A stretch of 7,556 nucleotides of DNA from Pseudorhodoplanes sp. Its GTDB lineage: Bacteria; Pseudomonadota; Alphaproteobacteria; Rhizobiales; Xanthobacteraceae. Position numbers and translations under genes: made by a program. Below the pieces are notes generated by a model that had not been told where the DNA came from, did not search any database, and worked only from the letters and a program-made list of their open reading frames with translations. Position 1 is the stretch's first letter; each line of letters begins with the position of its first letter. The DNA lies in assembly GCA_008933495.1 (NCBI GenBank), contig WBUW01000129.1:1-7556 (forward strand), read 5' to 3'. Shown here piece by piece: positions 1-7,279 of the stretch.

Positions 1-100
1 AAAAGTCGCCCTCATCGCTATCGCTCGAAAGCTACTCGTCACCGCAAATGCGCTCGTCAAAGGCAACCGACTATTCCAAGAAATGCCCCTGAAGCCTTGA
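1..100 (+). CDS. IS110-family transposase, C-terminal end (partial; gene begins before the window)
   Basis: Reading from base 2, an open frame gives 32 residues and then TGA at 98–100. The peptide starts KVALIAIARKLLVTANALV, which resembles the conserved tail of IS110-family (DEDD) transposases, where a KVAL-x-A-x-x-RKLL helix lies near the C-terminus. The body of the enzyme, including its DEDD catalytic domain and the Tnp20 serine region, would lie upstream of the window, so nothing can be said about whether it is intact. The remaining residues (GNRLFQEMPLKP) are a variable tail. The family call rests on a short stretch remembered from family sequences, so it is good but not certain. The element's right boundary cannot be placed because IS110 elements usually lack terminal inverted repeats. 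Confidence 0.72.
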   Translation, partial: KVALIAIARKLLVTANALVKGNRLFQEMPLKP

Positions 101-259
101 CAATCAAGACAGTCGCCGGTTCGGCGCAAGATCGCGCGAAAAACAATAAATCGCGTGCGCGGTCCGATTCAATCCGAACGGATTATGCCCGAGCCGACGC
201 CGGGCATCCGGCCCGCGGTGCGCATCCGGCGCGCCATTCGCGCGCGACCGGACGCGCGT

Positions 260-366
260 GAAAGCACGATCCGGAAAAGTGCGAAGCGGTTTTCGGAAAA
301 GATCACGCTTCAAACAACGAGCCAAAGCGGGACGGCGATTCGAAGAAAAGTCATCCCGCTTTGGCC
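260..366. repeat. Composite palindromic intergenic repeat (two adjacent dyads)
   Basis: There are two palindromic modules side by side. The first (about 260–312) has outer arms resembling AAGCACGATC / GATCACGCTT and an inner CCGGAAAA (271–278) facing TTTTCGG (290–296). The second is a perfect 12-bp inverted repeat, GCCAAAGCGGGA (321–332) and TCCCGCTTTGGC (354–365), around a 21-nt loop. From memory, the same two modules in the same order recur widely in intergenic DNA of Bradyrhizobium and relatives, often with different bases in the second stem. Pairing is perfect here, so this copy has kept its fold. It does not encode a protein that I can support. Confidence 0.7.
321..365 (-). terminator. 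Candidate stem-loop terminator for the minus-strand operon
   Basis: Read on the minus strand, the perfect 12-bp GC-rich stem is followed by TCGTTGTTTG, which is only moderately U-rich. It lies about 75 bp beyond the TGA of the methyltransferase gene (439–441), so it could end that transcript. It is also part of a dispersed repeat, so termination may be incidental. No classic U-tract is present. Confidence 0.3.
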
Positions 367-372
367 CGCGTC

Positions 373-425
373 GCCGGCGCGCCCGTGCGCGCAGCGCTCG
401 CCCGCCTTGCGGCAAGCGCGCCGGC
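373..425. repeat. 10-bp perfect GC inverted repeat just past the methyltransferase stop
   Basis: GCCGGCGCGC (373–382) and GCGCGCCGGC (416–425) are exact reverse complements separated by 33 nt. The loop contains a second small dyad, CTTGC (406–410) and GCAAG (412–416). The repeat ends 13 bp from the TGA of the minus-strand methyltransferase gene. It may fold in the 3' untranslated region and protect the end or help terminate transcription. Short GC palindromes arise easily in DNA of this composition, so a function is not shown. Confidence 0.4.
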
Positions 426-438
426 ATCAAGCGTGCAA

Positions 439-1545
439 TCAAGCTGCGCCCCAGACCTGCCGGGCGACGCTTACGACCAGCTCCAGCTTGGCGCGCTGGT
501 CCGACGCGGTGATTTCATTTCCCTCGACGACGCTGGCGAACCCGCATTGCGGGCTGATCGCGAGCCTGTCCAGGTCGACAAAGCGCATCGCCTCCTCGAT
601 CCGGCGCGACACCGCATTTTTGTCCTCGAGCTGCGGTCGCTTGGTCGTGATCAGCCCCAGCACGACGACCTTATCGCGCGGCATGAAGCGAAGCGGCTCG
701 AAAGAACCCGAACGCGGATCGTCGAATTCGAGCAGGTAGCGGTCGACGTCGAGCAGCGAGAAGCAGCGCTCGGCGATGCCATCATAGCCGCCTTCGATCA
801 TCCACTGGCTGCGCGCATTGCCCCGACACAGATGTATGGCCACCGTGGTGGTGCGCCTGCGCTTTTCGACGCAGCGGTTGAGCAGTTCGAGATAGGTCAG
901 AAGTCGCCGATCCGGATCGTCGCCCTCCGCGATAATTTCAGCGCGCAGCCTGTCGCTCAGGAAATAGGTGAGCAGCGGGTCGTCGATCTGGATATGGTTG
1001 CAGCCGGCCTCTTCCAGACCCGCGATCTCGGCCTGATAAATCGTGGCGACATCGGAAAAGAACCGGTCGATATCGGGATAGGCCGCCGCCGATATGGCGC
1101 GCCGGCCGCCGTGAAAATGCATCCGCGTCGGCGACGGCATCGTTACTTTGGCGGCTTGTCGCGTGCTGCCGGCCAGGAACCGGTAATCGGCGGTCAGGAT
1201 CGGCTCGCCGACAACGAGCCGATCGACCGTGCGCACATGCCGCGGCACATAGTTCTTGTCAAAGGTCGTCGCTTGCGAGCCTTCGACGATTTCCACGCCC
1301 CGGATGGCTGAGACGAAGTCGATCCACCAATTCTCGCGCCGGAATTCGCCATCGGTGACCAGCCGAAACCCCAACTCCTCCTGCAAACCGACTATGTCGC
1401 GGATGGCGCGCTCTTCCACCGCGTGCAGCGTGGCGGCGCTGATCCGCCCCGCGCCGAACTCCTTCCGCGCTTGCAGCAGCGCGGCGGGACGCAGAAAGCT
1501 GCCGACTGTTTCGGCACGAACGTTCGCCGGCAGTCCTGGCGGCAT
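439..1545 (-). CDS. Short cobalamin-independent methionine synthase (MetE C-terminal domain) family methyltransferase
   Basis: The protein has 368 residues and corresponds to the catalytic C-terminal half of MetE; full MetE is about 750 residues. It should be a cytoplasmic TIM-barrel enzyme that activates a thiol on zinc. The four zinc ligands known from MetE all have visible counterparts: the HLC pair (H238, C240), E273 in YLLEFDD, and C334 in SPQCGF. GFRLVTDGEFRRENWW at about 60–75 and the HIQIDDP segment are also typical. Short members of this family include methionine synthases using other methyl donors and epoxyalkane:coenzyme M transferase-like enzymes, so neither methyl donor nor acceptor can be fixed. 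I chose the ATG at 1543–1545 because it lies 2 bp after the TGA of the binding-protein gene and begins just before the conserved NVRAETVGSFLRP. Longer starts would overlap that gene and add unrelated sequence. A close Shine-Dalgarno is lacking (AAGGA is about 15 nt upstream), so translation probably depends on coupling. Confidence 0.85.
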   Translation of the reverse strand: MPPGLPANVRAETVGSFLRPAALLQARKEFGAGRISAATLHAVEERAIRDIVGLQEELGFRLVTDGEFRRENWWIDFVSAIRGVEIVEGSQATTFDKNYVPRHVRTVDRLVVGEPILTADYRFLAGSTRQAAKVTMPSPTRMHFHGGRRAISAAAYPDIDRFFSDVATIYQAEIAGLEEAGCNHIQIDDPLLTYFLSDRLRAEIIAEGDDPDRRLLTYLELLNRCVEKRRRTTTVAIHLCRGNARSQWMIEGGYDGIAERCFSLLDVDRYLLEFDDPRSGSFEPLRFMPRDKVVVLGLITTKRPQLEDKNAVSRRIEEAMRFVDLDRLAISPQCGFASVVEGNEITASDQRAKLELVVSVARQVWGAA

Positions 1546-1547
1546 TG

Positions 1548-2717
1548 TCAACGCGCCGGATCCTTGATCGCCGGATAGGTCTCGAACTCGATATTGTGGA
1601 GTTCGCCATCGCGGCGCTCGACACGGCGCATGTAGATGCTTTGAACAATGTCGCGCGTCTGCGCATCGATCTTGATCGGACCGCGCGGGCTCTCCCACGC
1701 GACCCCTTTCATCGCTTCGAGGAGGACGGGTCCGTCCGCCACCCCCTTGGTCGCCTGGAGCGCACGGAAGATCAATTCCATCCCGTCATAGGCCGCGACA
1801 GAGACGATATTCGGCCGCCGGTTTCCGTTGGCGGCGCGGAAGGCGGCAACGAATTTCTTGTTGTGCTCCGATGGATGCGCAACCGAATACGGCCCGCCCG
1901 TGATAATGCCGAGCACCGCGTCACCCATGCCGTTGAGAATGTCATCGTCCATGACATCGCTCATCGACACGATCCTGATGCCGGATTTGTCAAGCCCGCG
2001 CTCGGCGAACTGCTTGGCAAATATCGCGCCGACGCCTGCCGGCATGAAAGCAAAAATGGCTTCCGGCGCCGCGTCGCGGGCGCGTTGCAGGAACGGCGCA
2101 AAATCAGGATTGGCCAGCGGCACCCGCAGCCGCTCAATGACCTTGCCGCCACCTTGTTCGAAGGATTGCACAAACCATCGCTCGGCATCATGCCCGGGCG
2201 CGTAGTCGCTGACCAGCGTGACCGCGCTCTTGATCTTGTTCCTGGCCGCCCAGCCGCCGACGATATTGGCGATTTGCGGAATGGTCTGGATCGTGCGGAC
2301 CGCAAAAGGCGTGCGATCCAGCACGGCCGAAGTCGAGGCGACGGTGACCACCATGGGTATCTTGGCTTCGGTAGCCAGCGGCGCGACCGCCATTGCGATC
2401 GGAGTAAGGCCGAAGCCGAGCAGCACGTGGACCCGGTCATTGACGATCAGTTCCTGGGCCAGGCGCTTCGCATTGTCCGCCACGCCCGCGTCTTCCTTCA
2501 AAATCACCTGAATTTTCTTGCCGGCAACCAGGCTCCCGTTCTGCTTGAGAAAGAGATTGATGGCGGCATTGGCCTGCCAGCCGGTCGATTGGAACGGCCC
2601 GGTCATCGGCAAAATCACACCGATCTTCACGGTCTCCTGCGCGTTCGCCGCCGCACCGGCAACCAGTGCCCAGGCGGCAGCGACCGTGACGACGCATCGA
2701 GGCAGCTTGAATCGCAT
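1548..2717 (-). CDS. Periplasmic ABC-transporter solute-binding protein, branched-chain amino acid (LivK/Peripla_BP_6) type
   Basis: This 389-residue protein has a clear Sec signal peptide: MRFKLPR, a hydrophobic alanine-rich core, and a likely cut after ANA at residue 26. The mature protein opens with ETVKIGVILPMTGPF, the signature first strand of type-I periplasmic binding proteins. Other family features are the run SLVAGKKIQVILKEDAG, the VHVLLGFG segment, and the late IVSVAAYDGMELIFRAL helix. Family members bind branched-chain or other amino acids, amides, urea or aromatic acids, so the ligand is open. The start is the ATG at 2715–2717, preceded by a strong AAGGGGAGG site (2723–2731) 5 nt away. 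An in-frame extension to 2867 would ruin the signal peptide. It is first in a two-gene operon with the MetE-like methyltransferase. No permease or ATPase gene lies in the window, so it presumably works with LivHMGF-type components encoded elsewhere. Confidence 0.92.
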   Translation of the reverse strand: MRFKLPRCVVTVAAAWALVAGAAANAQETVKIGVILPMTGPFQSTGWQANAAINLFLKQNGSLVAGKKIQVILKEDAGVADNAKRLAQELIVNDRVHVLLGFGLTPIAMAVAPLATEAKIPMVVTVASTSAVLDRTPFAVRTIQTIPQIANIVGGWAARNKIKSAVTLVSDYAPGHDAERWFVQSFEQGGGKVIERLRVPLANPDFAPFLQRARDAAPEAIFAFMPAGVGAIFAKQFAERGLDKSGIRIVSMSDVMDDDILNGMGDAVLGIITGGPYSVAHPSEHNKKFVAAFRAANGNRRPNIVSVAAYDGMELIFRALQATKGVADGPVLLEAMKGVAWESPRGPIKIDAQTRDIVQSIYMRRVERRDGELHNIEFETYPAIKDPAR

Positions 2718-2722
2718 GATGT

Positions 2723-2731
2723 CCTCCCCTT
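2723..2731 (-). promoter_or_regulatory. Strong ribosome binding site of the solute-binding protein gene
   Basis: The minus-strand sequence AAGGGGAGG is followed by ACATC and then ATG. It is the only strong Shine-Dalgarno near the possible starts and decides for the 389-residue form. Confidence 0.85.
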
Positions 2732-2778
2732 GGACCAGCCCGGCGCTGGCGCTCGCGTTAGGCGCGTTTTGCCGACGG

Positions 2779-2806
2779 ATGATATTCGGGATCCAATGCG
2801 AGTCAA
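2779..2806 (-). promoter_or_regulatory. Predicted sigma-70-type promoter for the binding-protein/methyltransferase operon, with an internal operator
   Basis: On the minus strand, TTGACT (2806–2801) and TATCAT (2784–2779) are separated by 16 bp, giving a start of transcription near 2772 and a leader of about 54 nt. The spacer contains the dyad centred on GGATCC (2789–2794). A protein bound there would block RNA polymerase. The elements match consensus well by eye, but no transcript data support them. Confidence 0.55.
2786..2796. promoter_or_regulatory. Candidate GntR operator A (GGATCC-centred)
   Basis: TTCGGGATCCA is centred on GGATCC at 2789–2794 and matches the other two sites over GGGATCC. 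The GAT-rich left flank and the AATGC right flank also echo them. It lies between the predicted -35 and -10 of the minus-strand operon. Its centre is 63 bp from that of the next site, six helical turns at 10.5 bp per turn. Confidence 0.5.
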
Positions 2807-2848
2807 ACAAACGAATCTCGCGCGCGTCGCAGCGGTAAATTCGATTAT

Positions 2849-2880
2849 TTGGGATCCGGTATTGCATTTCCGGATCCCAA
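2849..2880. promoter_or_regulatory. Perfect 11-bp inverted repeat: paired candidate GntR operators B1 and B2
   Basis: TTGGGATCCGG (2849–2859) and CCGGATCCCAA (2870–2880) are exact reverse complements with a 10-nt spacer. Each arm is itself an imperfect palindrome around GGATCC, and the two centres lie 20 bp apart, close to two helical turns. The similarity extends outward: both arms are preceded by GATTA and followed by NNATGC/NNTTGC-like bases when read in the same direction. FCD-type GntR dimers bind short palindromes, so this looks like a tandem operator for the adjacent regulator. The assignment to that regulator is inference from position and symmetry. Confidence 0.6.
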
Positions 2881-2889
2881 CGCTAATCT
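2862..2889 (+). promoter_or_regulatory. Predicted promoter of the GntR regulator gene
   Basis: TTGCAT (2862–2867) and TAATCT (2884–2889) are spaced by 16 bp, placing the transcript start near 2896, about 17 nt before the ATG at 2913. Operator half-site B2 occupies the spacer, which implies autoregulation. The Shine-Dalgarno for the gene is weak (around ACGGA, 2901–2905). Confidence 0.5.
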
Positions 2890-2912
2890 TGGCCTGACCC
2901 ACGGACCACGAC

Positions 2913-3650
2913 ATGCGTCAGCAACTGCAAGCCACTTTGCGAATTCGCGAAATGATCCTGCGCGGTGAACTCGCCCCCGGACAACGCGTGCCGGAAGCGG
3001 TCGTGGCGCAGCAGCTCGGCCTGTCGCGAACCCCGGTGCGCCAGGCGCTGCCGGCGCTCGCCGAAGAAGGCCTGCTCGCTCCCGCCGGCCGGCGCGGTTA
3101 CGCCGTCCGCGTCTTCACGATCAACGAAATCGTCACCGCACTCGACATTCGCGCCGCGCTTGAGGGAATGGCGGCGCGGCTGCTCACCGAGCGCGGCGTC
3201 GCACACACCCTGCTCCATACGCTGCGCGAATGTCTCGAGGAGGGCGATGCGCTCTTTGCGCGGCGGCGCCTGGAGAACAGCGACGAGATTCATTACGGCA
3301 GGATGAACGAGCGCTTTCACCGGGCGATCATCGAAGCCGTCGACAACAGTATCATCAGTGACCTGATCGCCAGGCTTCACCGCGTCCCGTTCCTGACGCC
3401 GAGCACAATCGCATTCGACAACAAGAGCAAGAACGAGATTTTCGATCTGCTGTATCACGCGCACCGGCAGCATCATGCCATCACCGAGGCGCTTGAATGG
3501 CGGCAAGGCGCCCGTGTTGAGGCGCTCATGAAAGAACACGTCAACCTGCAAAAGCGCAGCATGAGCCTCAACGAACATCGGCCCGACATGCAGCGCCCGC
3601 CCCTGACCGGGTCGGCGCCGCAACGGGACCGTTCAATTTTCGCGCTCTGA
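2913..3650 (+). CDS. GntR-family transcriptional regulator, FadR subfamily with FCD ligand-binding domain
   Basis: The protein has 245 residues. Residues 1–67 form the winged helix: the IREMILRGELAPGQRVPE opening, the recognition helix in LGLSRTPVRQAL (35–46), and the wing in LLAPAGRRGYAV. Residues from about 70 to 215 form the all-helical FCD domain, opening with the EIVTALDIRAALEGMAARLL-type helix. Family metal ligands are visible at H136 (NERFH), H188 (QHHAI) and H209 (KEHV). The usual Asp at the first ligand position appears as N132, a variation tolerated in some members. FCD regulators generally sense organic acids and repress a neighbouring operon. It is divergent from the binding-protein/methyltransferase operon and almost certainly controls it through the palindromes in between. 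The last 30 residues are a proline-rich tail without obvious fold. The gene ends 11 bp from the convergent end of purL. Confidence 0.9.
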   Translation: MRQQLQATLRIREMILRGELAPGQRVPEAVVAQQLGLSRTPVRQALPALAEEGLLAPAGRRGYAVRVFTINEIVTALDIRAALEGMAARLLTERGVAHTLLHTLRECLEEGDALFARRRLENSDEIHYGRMNERFHRAIIEAVDNSIISDLIARLHRVPFLTPSTIAFDNKSKNEIFDLLYHAHRQHHAITEALEWRQGARVEALMKEHVNLQKRSMSLNEHRPDMQRPPLTGSAPQRDRSIFAL

Positions 3651-3661
3651 CCGGCGCACGC

Positions 3662-5875
<2,214 letters not shown>

Positions 5876-6119
5876 TGAAAAATCCGCGAGTCGATGATGG
5901 TCGTTCCCTCTTCCCGCTTTAGCGGGGAGAGGGTGGCGAGCGCTGAAAGCGCGAGCCGGGTGAGGGGCCGCGAGCCACGAGTGCTTGTCAACGCCCCCTC
6001 ACCCGGACCGCGTCGAACTCGGATGTTTCCGAGTTCGACCAAATTAGAATACCGAAGTCGGAAACATCCGACTTCGGATGCGGTCCGACCTCTCTCCGCA
6101 CGCGGGGAGAGGTAACAAG
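5876..6119. other. purQ–purL intergenic spacer filled by a hairpin repeat element
   Basis: The spacer is 244 bp, and about 208 bp of it (5906–6113) is the repeat element annotated separately. The remaining 30 bp next to purL carry neither an obvious promoter nor a strong ribosome binding site. The element begins 7 bp after the purQ stop codon. If purQ and purL are one transcription unit, the RNA between them is almost wholly double-stranded. Confidence 0.8.
5906..6113. repeat. Composite multi-hairpin repeat (MITE/REP-like element) between purQ and purL
   Basis: Six dyads are packed into about 208 bp. (1) A 13-bp stem, CCCTCTTCCCGCT / AGCGGGGAGAGGG, 5906–5933, with one G·T. (2) GCGCT-GAA-AGCGC, 5940–5952. 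(3) A perfect 12-bp pair, CCGGGTGAGGGG (5956–5967) with CCCCTCACCCGG (5995–6006). (4) A perfect 12-bp stem with TGTT loop, 6012–6039. (5) A perfect 11-bp stem with AACA loop, 6052–6077. (6) A 12-bp stem, 6088–6113, nearly the same sequence as hairpin 1. Hairpins 4 and 5 are enclosed by CGGACCGC (6004–6011) pairing with GCGGTCCG (6080–6087). The CCTCTCCCCGC end hairpins and the GGGTGAGGGG motif are, from memory, widespread in intergenic DNA of Hyphomicrobiales, so this is a dispersed element rather than purine-specific control. Confidence 0.8.
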
Positions 6120-6821
6120 TCATGCCGCCTTGTCGAAATGCTGCACCAGCCCGGCGAACAGGCCGCGCCCGTCGGTCGAGCCGATGATGCGTTCGACGTG
6201 ATTTTCCGGATGCGGCATCATGCCGAGCACGTTGCCGCGCGCGTTGAGAATGCCGGCGATGGCGTTGATCGCGCCGTTGTGGTTCCAGTCCGGATCGATG
6301 ATGCCGTCCGGCGAGGCATAGCGGAACAGCACCCGCCCCTCGCTTTCCAGCCGCGCAATGGTCTCGCCATCGGCAATGTAATTGCCCTCGCCATGGGCGA
6401 CCGGCACGCGGATCACCTGGCCGGCATTGTAGCCGCGGGTGAACGGCGTGTCGGAGCGTTCGACGCGCAGATAGACATCGCGGCAGATGAACTTGAGCTG
6501 CTGGTTGCGCATCAGGACGCCCGGCAACAGGCCGGACTCGCACAGGATCTGGAAGCCGTTGCAGACCCCGAGCACGAGCCCGCCCTTCGCGGCGTGCGCG
6601 CGCACCGCGTCCATGATGGGGCTGCGCGCGGCGATGGCACCGCAGCGCAGATAGTCGCCGTAGGAAAAGCCGCCGGGAATGACCACGAGATCGGTGCCGG
6701 CGGGCAAAGCCGTGTCGGCATGCCAGACCATCGCGGTCTCATTGCCCGACACGATCTTCAGCGTGCGCGCCATATCGCGCTCGCGATTGATGCCGGGAAA
6801 GACGAGAACGGCGGATCTCAC
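6120..6821 (-). CDS. purQ: FGAM synthase glutaminase subunit PurQ
   Basis: PurQ is the class-I glutamine amidotransferase of the complex, releasing ammonia from glutamine for PurL. It has 233 residues, the normal family length. The nucleophile is C87 in LGVCNGFQIL, and the rest of the triad is H204 and E206 in MMPHPENHVERIIG. The N-terminus SAVLVFPGINRERDMA and the VVIPGGFSYGDYLRCGAIA segment (46–64) are diagnostic. The start is GTG at 6819–6821, overlapping the TGA of the GIY-YIG gene by 4 bp (GTGA). A good Shine-Dalgarno, GAGGG (6831–6827), lies 5 nt upstream inside that gene's last codons. purQ would normally be expected next to purS. Here its translation appears coupled to the intervening nuclease-like gene. 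Confidence 0.98.
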   Translation of the reverse strand: MRSAVLVFPGINRERDMARTLKIVSGNETAMVWHADTALPAGTDLVVIPGGFSYGDYLRCGAIAARSPIMDAVRAHAAKGGLVLGVCNGFQILCESGLLPGVLMRNQQLKFICRDVYLRVERSDTPFTRGYNAGQVIRVPVAHGEGNYIADGETIARLESEGRVLFRYASPDGIIDPDWNHNGAINAIAGILNARGNVLGMMPHPENHVERIIGSTDGRGLFAGLVQHFDKAA

Positions 6822-7279
6822 AGCGTCCCTCGCCCATTAAAATCATTCCATCTGGTATTAAACGTCACGCCCGCAAACACTTCCAAAACAATGCGAAGCT
6901 TCGCGTTCTCAACCTCGACATATCGCGCATTCATGAGCCTTATGCGGCTCGCCGTGTCAGCATAGAGTTTTTTGAACGCCTTATGCGAACGAAGCTTGCT
7001 TTTCGAAGGCACCTTCTCAATTGTTTTTCGGAAATCATGAGCAGCAAGTTTTAACGTAAAGGCTGATTGGATTTGCTTGCCGTTAATGTGCTGCCGCAGG
7101 CGCCTTTTGAGGTTCTTTGCCAGTCCCGCGTACAGATTTTGGGAACCTTTGGAAATGACGTAAACGCCCCCCGAAGAAGGAAAGGATTTCAGCTCTGCGA
7201 TCGGCACCGGCGCACACCGTTGCAATTCTTTGAGCTTAATTTCCGCAGCCTTCGCCAGTTTTCGGACTTCGGCGCTCAC
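6818..7279 (-). CDS. GIY-YIG nuclease-domain protein encoded between purS and purQ
   Basis: This 153-residue protein carries the GIY-YIG fold. G38-V39-Y40 (GVYVI) stands for GIY and Y50-A51-G52 (LYAGLA) for YIG. NLKRRLRQH follows, placing R60 and H64 at the positions of I-TevI R27 and H31. The C-terminus holds VLEVFAGVTFNTRWNDF, matching the family's closing LE-x-Y…T-x-YNxF pattern, with E133 the likely metal-binding Glu. All expected catalytic residues are therefore present. Residues 1–30 are a lysine-rich helix, and 85–120 are basic and could contact nucleic acid. There is no separate DNA-binding domain, so it resembles stand-alone GIY-YIG proteins of unknown role. It starts at GTG 7277–7279, overlapping purS by 4 bp, with GAGG (7290–7287) 7 nt upstream, and overlaps purQ by 4 bp. 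By hand count 6841–7200 is about 48% G+C, well below its neighbours, which suggests acquisition. Confidence 0.85.
   Translation of the reverse strand: MSAEVRKLAKAAEIKLKELQRCAPVPIAELKSFPSSGGVYVISKGSQNLYAGLAKNLKRRLRQHINGKQIQSAFTLKLAAHDFRKTIEKVPSKSKLRSHKAFKKLYADTASRIRLMNARYVEVENAKLRIVLEVFAGVTFNTRWNDFNGRGTL

Larger units (their letters stand above)
101..438. other. Non-coding interval rich in inverted repeats between an IS110 tail and the methyltransferase gene
   Basis: I see no convincing gene here. Frames open across it on both strands give arginine- and alanine-rich peptides typical of GC-rich non-coding DNA, and they run through the palindromes described separately. Small hairpins near the transposase end are CGCCG-GTT-CGGCG (114–126) and AATCCG-AA-CGGATT (171–184). 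Bases 101 to about 250 could be the right-hand non-coding end of the IS110 element, but no boundary can be defined from one copy. The interval also contains whatever ends transcription of the minus-strand operon that stops at 439. Confidence 0.6.

Noticed and set aside
104..442. 112-codon minus-strand frame and two + strand frames (155–739, 258–512) over the left spacer
   Set aside because: They are Arg/Ala-rich, run through the palindromic repeat, and have no convincing ribosome binding site or domain.
361..1311. 316-codon open frame on the + strand opposite the methyltransferase
   Set aside because: It is antisense to a gene with clear zinc-ligand motifs. Its own protein has no recognisable domain, and long antisense frames are expected at this G+C content.
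1558..1563. Extra GGATCC just upstream of the methyltransferase start
   Set aside because: It lies in the last codons of the binding-protein gene, lacks the flanking bases shared by the three intergenic sites, and is out of promoter context.
1545..2897. 450-codon + strand frame opposite the solute-binding protein
   Set aside because: The peptide is rich in Arg, Asp and His with no family pattern, while the minus strand has a signal peptide, a strong ribosome binding site and family motifs.
2883..3623. 246-codon minus-strand frame opposite the GntR gene
   Set aside because: It is antisense to a well-formed winged-helix/FCD protein and has no promoter or domain of its own.
5906..6113. Possible CRISPR-like or tRNA-like structure in the purQ–purL gap
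   Set aside because: There are no regularly spaced direct repeats with unique spacers and no cloverleaf or anticodon arm; the repeats are inverted.
5894..6115. Small 73-codon frame across the purQ–purL spacer
   Set aside because: It is formed entirely by the hairpin repeat. Such frames are often annotated as hypothetical proteins, but the sequence is better explained by palindromes.
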